Assembly (NCBI RefSeq): GCF_927798095.1 | Contig: NZ_CAKMMF010000009.1 | Coordinates: 1 to 64,000, forward strand | Source of the DNA: Paenibacillus plantiphilus | GTDB taxonomy: Bacteria > Bacillota > Bacilli > Paenibacillales > Paenibacillaceae | DNA length: 64,000 bases | Direction of reading: 5' to 3' | Shown: positions 44,232-51,973 of the stretch, piece after piece | How positions within the stretch are numbered: the stretch's first letter is position 1 | How the letters are laid out: each line of letters opens with the position of its first letter | Notes under the pieces: generated by a model | What the model was told of the DNA's origin: nothing | What the model saw: only the letters and a program-made list of their open reading frames with translations | Database searches by the model: none | Made by a program: the position numbers and the translations under genes

Positions 44232-44876
44232 ATGGTGAATGCTAAGAGTCAAATAAAACGGACGGAAATAACATCTTCCATCAATTCGCTTGTTTCCTTG
44301 ATATTTATTGAACAAAAAAACAATTATTATAAAATAAATCCGGACTTCGTATTTAATAACAAGGAACTGTTGCGCAAGTTGTTTAAAACATGGGGGTTTG
44401 ACGAGAAAGAGGACACCGTAGGCGATATCAACAAGTTTTTTGTCGAAGGTCACAGGCAATCATTCCAGCAGCACTTAACGAAGCTGTCTGGAATGAATGA
44501 AGCCGAATATCGCGAATATACGGCAACGATCACGAACAATGATCAGCTTAGGCATCATTTATATGTCGTCCATTATTATTCCCAGTCGATGCCTGCTGGC
44601 GGCATTGCAGCCTTTGACTATTCGTGGATCGTATTCAAGTGCTGGGCTGGCTATACGCTTGGTCACATTTCGGAAGAGGACAAATGGACTTATTTGGCGG
44701 ATGTCATTCAGTTGATCAAGGAAAGCTTTAGTAATTGGGAAGAGTATGTGTTTAGCTATGTCATTGGAAGGGTATATATTGCCTCTAACCTGTCTGATGA
44801 TTTTGTGAGAGATTACAAGGTTGACATCTATAAGCTGATGAATCCCAAGTATAGTCCGTTTCCGCATTTTTCTTAA
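44232..44876 (+). CDS. DUF1266-like protein of the HscC cluster
   Basis: 214 aa, ATG at 44232 behind GAGAGGAGG. The C-terminal half has the pattern of DUF1266 proteins such as E. coli YbeR/YbeU: an AAFDYSW segment, then KCWAGYTLGHISEEDKW, then SFSNWEEYVFSYVIGRVY. There is no signal or membrane helix. DUF1266 genes neighbour hscC/djl genes in E. coli, so a role with the chaperone pair, as substrate or co-factor, is likely. The molecular function is not known. Confidence 0.75.
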   Translation: MVNAKSQIKRTEITSSINSLVSLIFIEQKNNYYKINPDFVFNNKELLRKLFKTWGFDEKEDTVGDINKFFVEGHRQSFQQHLTKLSGMNEAEYREYTATITNNDQLRHHLYVVHYYSQSMPAGGIAAFDYSWIVFKCWAGYTLGHISEEDKWTYLADVIQLIKESFSNWEEYVFSYVIGRVYIASNLSDDFVRDYKVDIYKLMNPKYSPFPHFS

Positions 44877-45071
44877 TTGCATTAATAAAATGCATGCAGT
44901 TATAGCGGTTTGAAAAGCTGTCTCTAGGTTAAAATATCGTTACACGACTTGCATCAGAGCTGCAACAAAACGTTTACAATCCTTCCCAAATTCGTGTTGC
45001 AGGTGAAAATGCGTTACAATACATTCATCATGTCTCATGACATCACGATAACGATAAGAAGGAAGGTAGCT

Positions 45072-46355
45072 ATGCTTTTAAACTTGGTTCTGGTTGCTTT
45101 ATTAATTATTCTTACTGCTTTTTTCGTCGCTACGGAATTTGCCATTATCCGAATTCGTCCAAGCCGTGTTGATCAAATGGTATTGGAGGGACATAAAAGC
45201 GCACTGGCCGTTAAAAAAGTAACCACGAATCTGGACGGATATTTATCAGCCTGTCAGCTCGGAATTACGATTACAGCATTAGGACTTGGCTGGCTGGGTG
45301 AGCCTACGGTGGAGAAGCTGCTGCATCCGTTGTTCGATAAGCTGGATGTCGGAGAGAGTGTGGAACATATTCTTTCCTTCGGCATCGCCTTTATTCTGAT
45401 GACCTATTTGCATGTCGTTCTTGGGGAGCTCGCGCCTAAAACGTTAGCGATTCAGAAAGCGGAACGGATATCAATTCTGACTGCGCCGCTTATCATTTTC
45501 TTCTACAAAATCATGTTTCCGTTCATTTGGCTGCTCAATGGATCTGCAAACAAGCTCGTGCAGCTGTTCGGAATGAAGTCGGCAAGCGAGCATGAAGAAG
45601 CTCACTCGGAAGAGGAAATTCGTATTATTTTGTCAGAGAGCTATCAAAGCGGGAAGATCAACAAAACGGAATACGGCTATGTGAATCGAATCTTTACGTT
45701 CGATGATCTGCTTGCGCGTGAAATTATGGTGCCTCGTACGGATATGATCTGTCTCTATGCGAACAATTCGCTGGAACAGAATTTGGCGATTATTAAGCGG
45801 GAGCAGTATACGCGTTTTCCCGTCGCGCTTGAAAGCAAGGATCATATTGTAGGCATCGTGAACACGAAGCAATTTTTTCTCCGTTATGACAATAACCCGG
45901 ACTTTGACTTTAAGACGCTGCTTCAGCCGGTTATGACTGTGCCGGAGGTTATGCCGGTTAAATCGCTGCTCAAGAAGATGCAGCTGGAACAGGTACATAT
46001 TGCGCTGCTGCTGGATGAATACGGCGGGACGTCAGGGCTTATTACGATTGAGGATATTTTGGAGGAAATCGTCGGAGAAATTCGCGATGAATTCGATCAG
46101 GATGAGAAGACAGAGTTCGAGACGTTAGGCGAGAATCATTATTTGGTACAGGGTATCCTGCTCATTGATCAGCTGAATGATCTGCTTGGAACGTCAATTG
46201 AGCATGAGGATGTGGATTCAATCGGCGGGTGGTTGTACAACCAGCAGCCCGAATTGAAGAAAGGCGACGAATGGCGTTTCGGTTCCCTTTCCTTCATCGT
46301 GCGCGAACGGGATAAGAACCGGATTCGTAAAATCGAAATTATTAAGCATGATTGA
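45072..46355 (+). CDS. CNNM/CorC-family (HlyC-like) membrane protein with CBS domains
   Basis: 427 aa from the ATG at 45072 (AAGGAAGG upstream); the frame is open from 44949 but that part has no ribosome site. The N-terminal DUF21 membrane domain has about four helices (LLNLVLVALLIILTAFFVATEFAIIRIR to LNGSANKLVQLFG). Then come two CBS motifs (IMVPRTDMICL..., PVMTVPEVMPV...) and the CorC_HlyC domain (ETLGENHYLVQGILLIDQLNDLLG). The family handles Mg or other divalent cations or their resistance. It is monocistronic and convergent with the ABC exporter. Confidence 0.85.
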   Translation: MLLNLVLVALLIILTAFFVATEFAIIRIRPSRVDQMVLEGHKSALAVKKVTTNLDGYLSACQLGITITALGLGWLGEPTVEKLLHPLFDKLDVGESVEHILSFGIAFILMTYLHVVLGELAPKTLAIQKAERISILTAPLIIFFYKIMFPFIWLLNGSANKLVQLFGMKSASEHEEAHSEEEIRIILSESYQSGKINKTEYGYVNRIFTFDDLLAREIMVPRTDMICLYANNSLEQNLAIIKREQYTRFPVALESKDHIVGIVNTKQFFLRYDNNPDFDFKTLLQPVMTVPEVMPVKSLLKKMQLEQVHIALLLDEYGGTSGLITIEDILEEIVGEIRDEFDQDEKTEFETLGENHYLVQGILLIDQLNDLLGTSIEHEDVDSIGGWLYNQQPELKKGDEWRFGSLSFIVRERDKNRIRKIEIIKHD

Positions 46356-46408
46356 TGCGAGAGCCTGTATATGTTGATGATTGAAAGGAACATGCAGGCC
46401 GCTGCGCT

Positions 46409-46519
46409 GGGGAATGTTCTTGCGATCGCTGTTGTTCCCGGAATTGTTGAATTTAGATTGGTTATGGTGGAATTCCGGGAACAAAGGCGAGCGCTGACGC
46501 TTCTCCAGAAACATTCCCC
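46409..46519. repeat. Dispersed palindromic element, copy 1
   Basis: An imperfect palindrome of 111 bp. Outer arms GGGGAATGTT (46409-46418) and AACATTCCCC (46510-46519); inner arms TGTTCCCGGAATT (46433-46445) and AATTCCGGGAACA (46471-46483). Its reverse complement aligns along most of its length with 50578-50690, sharing GAAGCGTCAGCG, TCGCCTTT and TCCGGGAACAACAG. Similarity extends about 20 bp past the left arm (GCAGCGGC). A non-autonomous REP/MITE-like element or a structured RNA is likely. Confidence 0.7.
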
Positions 46520-46600
46520 TGCTCCGCTCTGCTGTTCTTTCTTTCGTTCAACTTTATAGCAGGTTTTAAAGGAAAAGGAGAAGACCCGAATGGCTGCATA

Positions 46601-46660
46601 TGAATTGTGACTGTAAGATGGACACTTTGAAGAAAGTGTCATCCTGCGGGTCACAATTCA
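46601..46660. repeat. 60-bp extended hairpin between convergent genes
   Basis: TGAATTGTGAC (46601-46611) pairs with GTCACAATTCA (46650-46660), and GACACTTT (46621-46628) with AAAGTGTC (46633-46640). It lies between the ends of the convergent CorC and ABC genes and may serve as a bidirectional mRNA end, though it lacks U-runs. With the palindromic element it fills most of the 365-bp gap (46356-46720). Confidence 0.55.
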
Positions 46661-46720
46661 ATATTGAGGCCGTTGAGGGTCTTCTTGTTGCTTTCGTATA
46701 GAATCGCTTGCTGGCAGCTG

Positions 46721-48529
46721 CTATTTCACAGTCTCAATTTCGACCTGTTTCTGCGGGAATTGCAGATCATAGAGCTGCTTGTATTTCCCTTGCTTGGCCA
46801 GCAGAGATTCGTGAGTTCCGAATTCCAATATGCCGTCTTTATCAAGCACATAGATGCGGTCCGCACGTTGAATAGTCGATAATCGATGCGCAATGACCAG
46901 TGATGTGCGATTCGCTAACAGATGCTCCAGCGCATCCTGTATCGCTTTCTCTGATTCTGTATCCAGTGAAGAGGTCGCTTCATCGAGAATGATCAGACGC
47001 GGGTCCTTCAATATGGCTCTCGCAATGGACAGCCGCTGCTTCTGACCGCCGGAGAGCTTCACACCGCGTTCGCCGATTTGGGATTCGTATCCGAGCGGGA
47101 ATGACATGATGAATTCATGGGCATGCGCTGCGCGTGCGGCAGCTTCAACCTCCTCATCGGATGCATGAGGCTTGCCATAAACGATATTCTCGCGAATCGT
47201 TCCGTTAAGCAGCACGATATCCTGGGAAACAATGCCCATCTGCTTTCGCAGCGAGGTGAGACTAATATCAGGCAGAGGATGACCATCTATCGTGATCGTC
47301 CCTTGCTGAGGATCGTAGAATCGCGTGATCAGATGGGTAATCGTTGATTTGCCTGCCCCTGAGGAACCGACAATCGCCGTTATTTTCCCCGCTTCCAGCT
47401 TGAAATTGAACTGCTTCAGAACAGGTACGCCATTATGATAGGCAAAGCTTACCTCATGAAATTCGACATCTCCCTGTACTTGCTGCAATTCCAGCGCATC
47501 TGCTTTCTCCACAACTTGCGGCTTTGTCTCCAAAATCTCCACAATCCGCTCATATGCTGCTGCTGATTGCTGAATCGTGTTCAAGGTGCGGCTGAATCTT
47601 CGAACAGGGTTTTGCAGGAGGCGCAAATAAGCGAGAAAAGCGACAATCGTACCGACGGTCAAATTACCGTCCATCGTCCCTTTTGCGCCTAATATGAGCA
47701 CAACGGCAAGTCCCGCGAAAATAAGCAGATCGATGATCGGCTCATAGACAGAGCGAAGCTTCACAGCAGCGATATTGGCACTCATATTATTCCGGCTCCT
47801 AACGGCGAATCGCTCCGTCTCATATTCTTCAGTGGAGAATGATTTCATAAGACGAATGGAGGACAGCGTATCCTGAAGATGGTTCGTAACCTCAGCAACG
47901 GATTCCTGTATCTTCTTGAAGGCAGCGCGAATTCGCTTGGTGAAGAAGCGGGTCGTCACAATCATAAGCGGGAAGGTTGCCAGAACAACTAGCGTAAGCT
48001 GCCAATCCATCCACATCATATAGGCGGCAACAGCCACGAAAGTAAAGAGGTCTGTCACGATAGACATCATGCCCGATGAGACGAGCTGCTGCAGCATGCC
48101 GACATCGCTAGTCACGCGAGACATCAGGTCGCCTGTACGATTGCGGTCGAAAAAGCCGACATCCAGCATTTGAAGATGACGATACAGCTGATTCCGCAGC
48201 TGGTAGACGGCATTTTGGCCAATCGTTGCCATCGCTATGCCGCTCATATAATTGAATAATGCGAGCAGAACGGCCGTACCGAGCACGCTTAATGCAATCC
48301 AGATCAATGCATCGTAACGCTTGTCCGGAATGAGATGGTCGATTGTGTATTGAGACAGCTGTGGAATAACGAATTCGAGCAGTGAAACGGCCAGTATCGA
48401 GATGCCCGCGACTACGAGCAGGGGCCATTGGGAGCGCACTTGAAAAAAGATCCTTTTGTACATGCTCCAGATGCTTCCTGACTTTGGTTTCACATTCTCG
48501 TGCATGACAGGATTATGAATTCCGCGCAT
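46721..48529 (-). CDS. ABC exporter half-molecule (multidrug type)
   Basis: 602 aa, ATG at 48529 with GGAG 9 bases upstream, only 6 bp after the padR-like stop. A six-helix exporter domain, then Walker A GSSGAGKST, signature LSGGQKQRLSIARAIL, Walker B IILDEATSSLD and H-loop VIAHRLSTI, all canonical. One gene with complete motifs implies a homodimer. It is co-transcribed with and presumably repressed by the PadR-type protein. Substrates are likely lipophilic drugs. Confidence 0.88.
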   Translation of the reverse strand: MRGIHNPVMHENVKPKSGSIWSMYKRIFFQVRSQWPLLVVAGISILAVSLLEFVIPQLSQYTIDHLIPDKRYDALIWIALSVLGTAVLLALFNYMSGIAMATIGQNAVYQLRNQLYRHLQMLDVGFFDRNRTGDLMSRVTSDVGMLQQLVSSGMMSIVTDLFTFVAVAAYMMWMDWQLTLVVLATFPLMIVTTRFFTKRIRAAFKKIQESVAEVTNHLQDTLSSIRLMKSFSTEEYETERFAVRSRNNMSANIAAVKLRSVYEPIIDLLIFAGLAVVLILGAKGTMDGNLTVGTIVAFLAYLRLLQNPVRRFSRTLNTIQQSAAAYERIVEILETKPQVVEKADALELQQVQGDVEFHEVSFAYHNGVPVLKQFNFKLEAGKITAIVGSSGAGKSTITHLITRFYDPQQGTITIDGHPLPDISLTSLRKQMGIVSQDIVLLNGTIRENIVYGKPHASDEEVEAAARAAHAHEFIMSFPLGYESQIGERGVKLSGGQKQRLSIARAILKDPRLIILDEATSSLDTESEKAIQDALEHLLANRTSLVIAHRLSTIQRADRIYVLDKDGILEFGTHESLLAKQGKYKQLYDLQFPQKQVEIETVK

Positions 48530-48535
48530 GATTCA

Positions 48536-49180
48536 TCACTCCGCTTCCGTGGAGTCGGGCTCTGCATGATGAAGTAGAAACGAATCCAATTGTTGTTGGA
48601 TGTCTTTCATGAGTTGGTTGAACTGCGGCTTCAAACGATTGCTGTCTTCCGACAGCTGCTCGGCTGCGATGATTTGCTGTACGATCGAATAAGAATCATA
48701 ATGAAGTCCGAGCTTTCTTCTGATCCGCTCATGTCTGTACAGATCATCTGAGGCTACAACATCTCCAGCTGCTCTTCGGTCATGAAGACATGGCTGCTCA
48801 GTCGCAGGCTTCTCACTCAGCATGATTCTGCCTTCATCGGTGATGGCATATCTTTTCTTGCCTTCATGCTCTTGGGCGATAATAAGAGATCGGTCCTCCA
48901 GCATTTGTAGAGTAGGGTAGATGGTTCCAGCGCTCGGGATATACAATCCGCCCGACTGCTCCTCCAGTGCTTTCATCATCTGATAGCCGTGCATCGGCTT
49001 CTCCGTTAACAAAGCGAGCAGTGCATATTTGACGCCGCCTCTGCCAAAATATCTTCGACTCCCTCCGCCGCCGCCGCCGCCACTGCGACAATGTCCATGA
49101 GTGCCGTGCTCTTCGTGATCATCTATTCTTCTGCGGCGCTCACATGGGGGACGAGTGCCGAAACGATTGTGCTCCATCAT
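48536..49180 (-). CDS. PadR-family transcriptional regulator
   Basis: 214 aa, ATG at 49180 behind GAGGAGG. A Gly/His/Arg-rich N-terminus with seven consecutive Gly precedes the PadR winged helix (about 49-120: KYALLALLTEKPMHGYQMMKALEEQSGG...AGTIYPTLQMLEDRSLI). A helical C-terminal dimerisation part follows. It probably represses its own operon with the ABC exporter through the two palindromes at 49207-49243 and is released by drug binding, as in LmrR-type systems. Confidence 0.88.
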   Translation of the reverse strand: MMEHNRFGTRPPCERRRRIDDHEEHGTHGHCRSGGGGGGGSRRYFGRGGVKYALLALLTEKPMHGYQMMKALEEQSGGLYIPSAGTIYPTLQMLEDRSLIIAQEHEGKKRYAITDEGRIMLSEKPATEQPCLHDRRAAGDVVASDDLYRHERIRRKLGLHYDSYSIVQQIIAAEQLSEDSNRLKPQFNQLMKDIQQQLDSFLLHHAEPDSTEAE

Positions 49181-49206
49181 GATTTCATTCCTCCTCAGGA
49201 ATCCAT

Positions 49207-49253
49207 ACGATATATCGTAATATAAAAGTAAACGATATATCGTATTGTGTCAA
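49207..49253 (-). promoter_or_regulatory. Promoter with two identical 12-bp operators for the PadR-ABC operon
   Basis: The perfect palindrome ACGATATATCGT occurs at 49207-49218 and 49232-49243, 25 bp apart. On the minus strand TTGACA (49253-49248) and TACTTT (49230-49225) make a 17-bp-spaced promoter. The distal operator fills its spacer and the proximal one covers the start of transcription. Confidence 0.8.
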
Positions 49254-49441
49254 TTAGCGGATGGAGGGATTTCAAAAGCAAACCGCCTTATATCCAAAAA
49301 ACAAGCCTTCAAACAGTAATGCTAATTTCGAAATCTTGCTCTTACATTCGCATACGCACCTTTCCGCTCAGTAAAAAGGTATACTGATAGAGTGAATTAT
49401 CCGGTCTTATAGCAGGAAACAGATCGTGGAGGTATTGAATA

Positions 49442-49513
49442 ATGGAGGCAAGAAATAATCCGGCAACGAAATCGAATGCTTCTCAAAAGGTTGTCAATCA
49501 AGATGCAAACTGA
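49442..49513 (+). CDS. 23-aa upstream ORF overlapping the radical SAM gene
   Basis: ATG at 49442 preceded by TGGAGGTATT. It encodes a polar peptide ending VVNQDAN and stops at 49511-49513, 11 bases inside the next gene in another frame. The radical SAM ATG (49503) has only a weak, distant AAAAGG of its own, so its translation may depend on this ORF. Confidence 0.45.
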   Translation: MEARNNPATKSNASQKVVNQDAN

Positions 49514-50321
49514 ATTATTGTACAAAAATCCAAAGACCATACTGAATAAAGGGACAGGCTTCCTCATTGATTACAGTCATTCTCTCAATCCATACACAGG
49601 CTGTTCATTCGGTTGCTCCTACTGTTATGTGCGGCAAATGCCAGTATCGACATTCCGCAAAGCAGAGTGGGGGACATGGGTTGATGTTAAGAAGGAAGCG
49701 GCTGCAATTCTTCGCAGGGAGCTTCATAAAGCAAAGTCCAAAGGGAAAGTGACGATCTTCATGTCCTCCAGCACAGATCCGTATCAGCCGATAGAATATA
49801 AAGAGCAGGTGACGAGATCGCTGCTTGAGGTTATGGTGGACAATCCCCCGGATTTCTTATTCGTACAGACGCGCAGCCCGCTTGTTCGCAGAGATATAGA
49901 CTTGTTGCTGCAGTTGAAAGATCACGTCCGTGTGAGCATGACTGTGGAAACGGATCTGGAAGACATTCGCAAGCATTTCACGCCTCAGGCGCCGCCCATT
50001 AAAGCGAGATTGAAAACATTGGAGCTGCTGCGGGATGCAGGCGTTCCAACACAGGCGACAATAGCGCCGATGCTTCCAAGCAGCGAAGTTTTTCCATCCC
50101 TATTGAAGCAATTGGTCAATCGTGTCTGTGTTGACGACTACTTCATGGGGGACGGCAGCGGCGGGAGGCGCACCCGCAATTTGGGAATTCGCAAACTGTA
50201 TGAGAAGCTGGGGCTGGAGGACTGGTACGATCCTTCCGCATATCGGATGGTAATTGAAAGATTGAACAGTGTTTTCGCCGATGAGCAAATTTATGTGAGC
50301 CAGAAGGGATTCGCACCTTAA
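49503..50321 (+). CDS. Radical SAM protein (spore photoproduct lyase-like)
   Basis: 272 aa from the ATG at 49503; the open frame reaches 49476. The radical SAM cluster CxxxCxxC is C34, C38, C41 in YTGCSFGCSYCYV. SSSTDPYQPIE and TVETDLEDIRKHFTP are conserved segments of the SplB/Rv2578c-like branch. It should use S-adenosylmethionine and a 4Fe-4S cluster; the substrate, perhaps DNA, is not known. Its start overlaps a 23-codon ORF. A terminator follows at 50346. Confidence 0.82.
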   Translation: MQTELLYKNPKTILNKGTGFLIDYSHSLNPYTGCSFGCSYCYVRQMPVSTFRKAEWGTWVDVKKEAAAILRRELHKAKSKGKVTIFMSSSTDPYQPIEYKEQVTRSLLEVMVDNPPDFLFVQTRSPLVRRDIDLLLQLKDHVRVSMTVETDLEDIRKHFTPQAPPIKARLKTLELLRDAGVPTQATIAPMLPSSEVFPSLLKQLVNRVCVDDYFMGDGSGGRRTRNLGIRKLYEKLGLEDWYDPSAYRMVIERLNSVFADEQIYVSQKGFAP

Positions 50322-50345
50322 ATGCTGCTGGCTATTGATGCTGTC

Positions 50346-50391
50346 AAATGACCGATGACGTTCCTAGACAGGGGTGTCTGTGGTCATTTTT
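50346..50391 (+). terminator. Intrinsic terminator after the radical SAM gene
   Basis: Outer stem AAATGACC/GGTCATTT and inner stem AGACA/TGTCT, followed by TTTTT. The rest of the gap to 50577 is AT-rich and holds a small inverted repeat GTTAATAT/ATATTAAC (50473-50494). Confidence 0.75.
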
Positions 50392-50577
50392 GTTTATGAG
50401 AGGGAACGAAATAGAATATTCAAACTTTTAGTGAAAGTAAAGGCTTCATTATGGGGACTTATGTGCAATTTAGTTAATATCATAAAATATTAACGGGGTA
50501 ATACAAACAGCGAAATAATAAGTTTACATAATTATAAATATGTTAACTAATAAATTTACATTTTGCATTGATCATGG

Positions 50578-50690
50578 GCAGGAAGGAGGAATCTGTAGAA
50601 GCGTCAGCGTTCGCCTTTGATCGCGGATTTCAACCCTGACTTCTATCAACAGGAAATCCGGGAACAACAGTGATCGGAAGATCCTTCTGC
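50578..50690. repeat. Dispersed palindromic element, copy 2
   Basis: A 113-bp element matching the reverse complement of 46409-46519: GAAGCGTCAGCG, TTCGCCTTTGATCGCGGATTT, AAATCCGGGAACAACAGTGATCG and GAAGATCCTTCTGC fall in the same order. End arms are partly complementary. It extends to TTGCACAGCGGCATG just downstream, also matched in copy 1 and in part near 51907. The next small gene's possible GTG start (50670) lies inside it. Confidence 0.65.
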
Positions 50691-50702
50691 TTGCACAGCG
50701 GC

Positions 50703-50972
50703 ATGTACAAGCTGCACACGACCGATCAGCAAATAGTGCGCATGTCGGATTCTGACGGACTTGACAATCGATATCTTGCATTAAGAGATTCAAACGATAT
50801 AGAACTGCTCATCGAACGAATGAACAAGCATAAGTGGACGCATATCGAACAAGTAGGAAGCGGTTATTTTTTTGAAAAGAACAATCAAAGAGTTGTAGTG
50901 ACCGCCAAAATATGGCATAGAAATTACATCATTTACAGGGTTCAAAATAATGTCGTCAATTTAGAAGGGTAG
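50703..50972 (+). CDS. Small hypothetical protein, 89 aa
   Basis: ATG at 50703, with a longer in-frame GTG start at 50670 inside the palindromic element; neither has a good ribosome site. The protein has an acidic helix (DSNDIELLIERMNKHKWTHIEQVGSGYFF) and ends in beta-like VVTAKIWHRNYIIYRVQNNVV. No signal or membrane helix. Unknown. The reading frame is clearly open but expression is uncertain. Confidence 0.45.
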   Translation: MYKLHTTDQQIVRMSDSDGLDNRYLALRDSNDIELLIERMNKHKWTHIEQVGSGYFFEKNNQRVVVTAKIWHRNYIIYRVQNNVVNLEG

Positions 50973-50987
50973 TGCAGTGCGGAGAAA

Positions 50988-51016
50988 TTGCAAACTTTAA
51001 CATACCGTATTAGAAT
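50988..51016 (+). promoter_or_regulatory. Promoter of the MORN-repeat gene
   Basis: TTGCAA (50988-50993), a 17-base spacer and TAGAAT (51011-51016), 72 bp before the start codon. Confidence 0.6.
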
Positions 51017-51087
51017 AATAATGCCATCCTGAGAGATTCAGAGATGAATAGAGGACGGTGCAACCCACATTAAAGGAGACTTGCTCG

Positions 51088-51798
51088 ATGAAAAAGACGA
51101 TCCTGTTCATTCTGGCGCTATCACTATGTTTCAGCACTGCTGCTGTTGCCGCTAGTGCGAAGGTTACAATCAAATATAAGGACGGGTATTACTTCGGGTA
51201 TACGAAGAATAAGCTGCCCCATGGCAAAGGAACTCGTGTATGGGAGCGAACGCTCCGATATGACGGGGATTGGGTGAATGGACAAAGGCAAGGTCAAGGC
51301 TATCTGTTGTTCGCCACTAGTCTGGAAGCTGGAGAGATTATTTCAGAATATACGGGGCAATGGAAGAATGATACCTTTCATGGCAAAGGGGAATTAAGCG
51401 ATTCCGGGTATCAATTGGAGAAGTTTGGTGGTAGCCATTATATCAATTATGATGAAGTTGATTACATGTATATCAGTGATGATACATACAACGGTGAATT
51501 CAAGAACGGTCAGCGCGAAGGCAGCGGCAAGTATAATTTTCTACTAACGAATGATGAGACGAATGTAACGACACAGGTTACCTATCAGGGAGAATGGAAG
51601 AAGGGCTTCATGGATGGCAAAGGAACGCTGACACGGATCGTGAACGAGAAAACGGAAAAATATGTCGGCGGCTTCATCAAAGGCTTGAAGCATGGCAAGG
51701 GCACTGAAACGTTATCCAACAAATCCGCCAAGACGACGAAAACATGCCAAGTCGTCTATAAAAATGGCAAGAAAATGAGCGCCACTTCTTGCAAATAA
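51088..51798 (+). CDS. Secreted MORN-repeat protein
   Basis: 236 aa from the ATG at 51088 (AAAGGAG, spacer 9); ten earlier in-frame codons are ignored. A signal peptide is present (KK, then ILFILALSLCFSTAAVAA, cleaved near residue 23). At least four or five MORN-type units follow, each of the form Y-x-G-x-(W/F)-K-x-G-x-x-x-G-x-G-x (GDWVNGQRQGQGYL, GQWKNDTFHGKGEL, GEFKNGQREGSGKY, GEWKKGFMDGKGTL, GGFIKGLKHGKGTE). MORN repeats mediate membrane or protein binding; the role here is unknown. Confidence 0.82.
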   Translation: MKKTILFILALSLCFSTAAVAASAKVTIKYKDGYYFGYTKNKLPHGKGTRVWERTLRYDGDWVNGQRQGQGYLLFATSLEAGEIISEYTGQWKNDTFHGKGELSDSGYQLEKFGGSHYINYDEVDYMYISDDTYNGEFKNGQREGSGKYNFLLTNDETNVTTQVTYQGEWKKGFMDGKGTLTRIVNEKTEKYVGGFIKGLKHGKGTETLSNKSAKTTKTCQVVYKNGKKMSATSCK

Positions 51799-51843
51799 GC
51801 ATATATTGCTGCATCGAAGCACTATATAATACTCTCAACTATG

Positions 51844-51868
51844 GGTCGCGAGAATCGCGGCCTTTCTT
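51844..51868 (+). terminator. Terminator-like hairpin after the MORN gene
   Basis: GGTCGCG (51844-51850) pairs with CGCGGCC (51856-51862), one wobble, followed by TTTCTT. Confidence 0.55.
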
Positions 51869-51973
51869 GTTGGCGGCTGCACAATTCTGGATTGGAAGAT
51901 CGAAGCCTTGCACAGCGGCACAAGTCGCGGTATTCTAGATGAAGTAGATTATAACGATAGGAATCGATATGGG

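Noticed and set aside
44976-44990. CcpA cre-like site AACAAAACGTTTACA before the CorC gene
   Set aside because: The central and right parts match but the leading TG is missing and the position relative to a promoter is unclear; too weak to list.
46371-46559. 62-codon ORF inside palindromic element copy 1
   Set aside because: A similar peptide can be read from copy 2, but both are explained by nucleotide similarity of the element, and there is no ribosome site.
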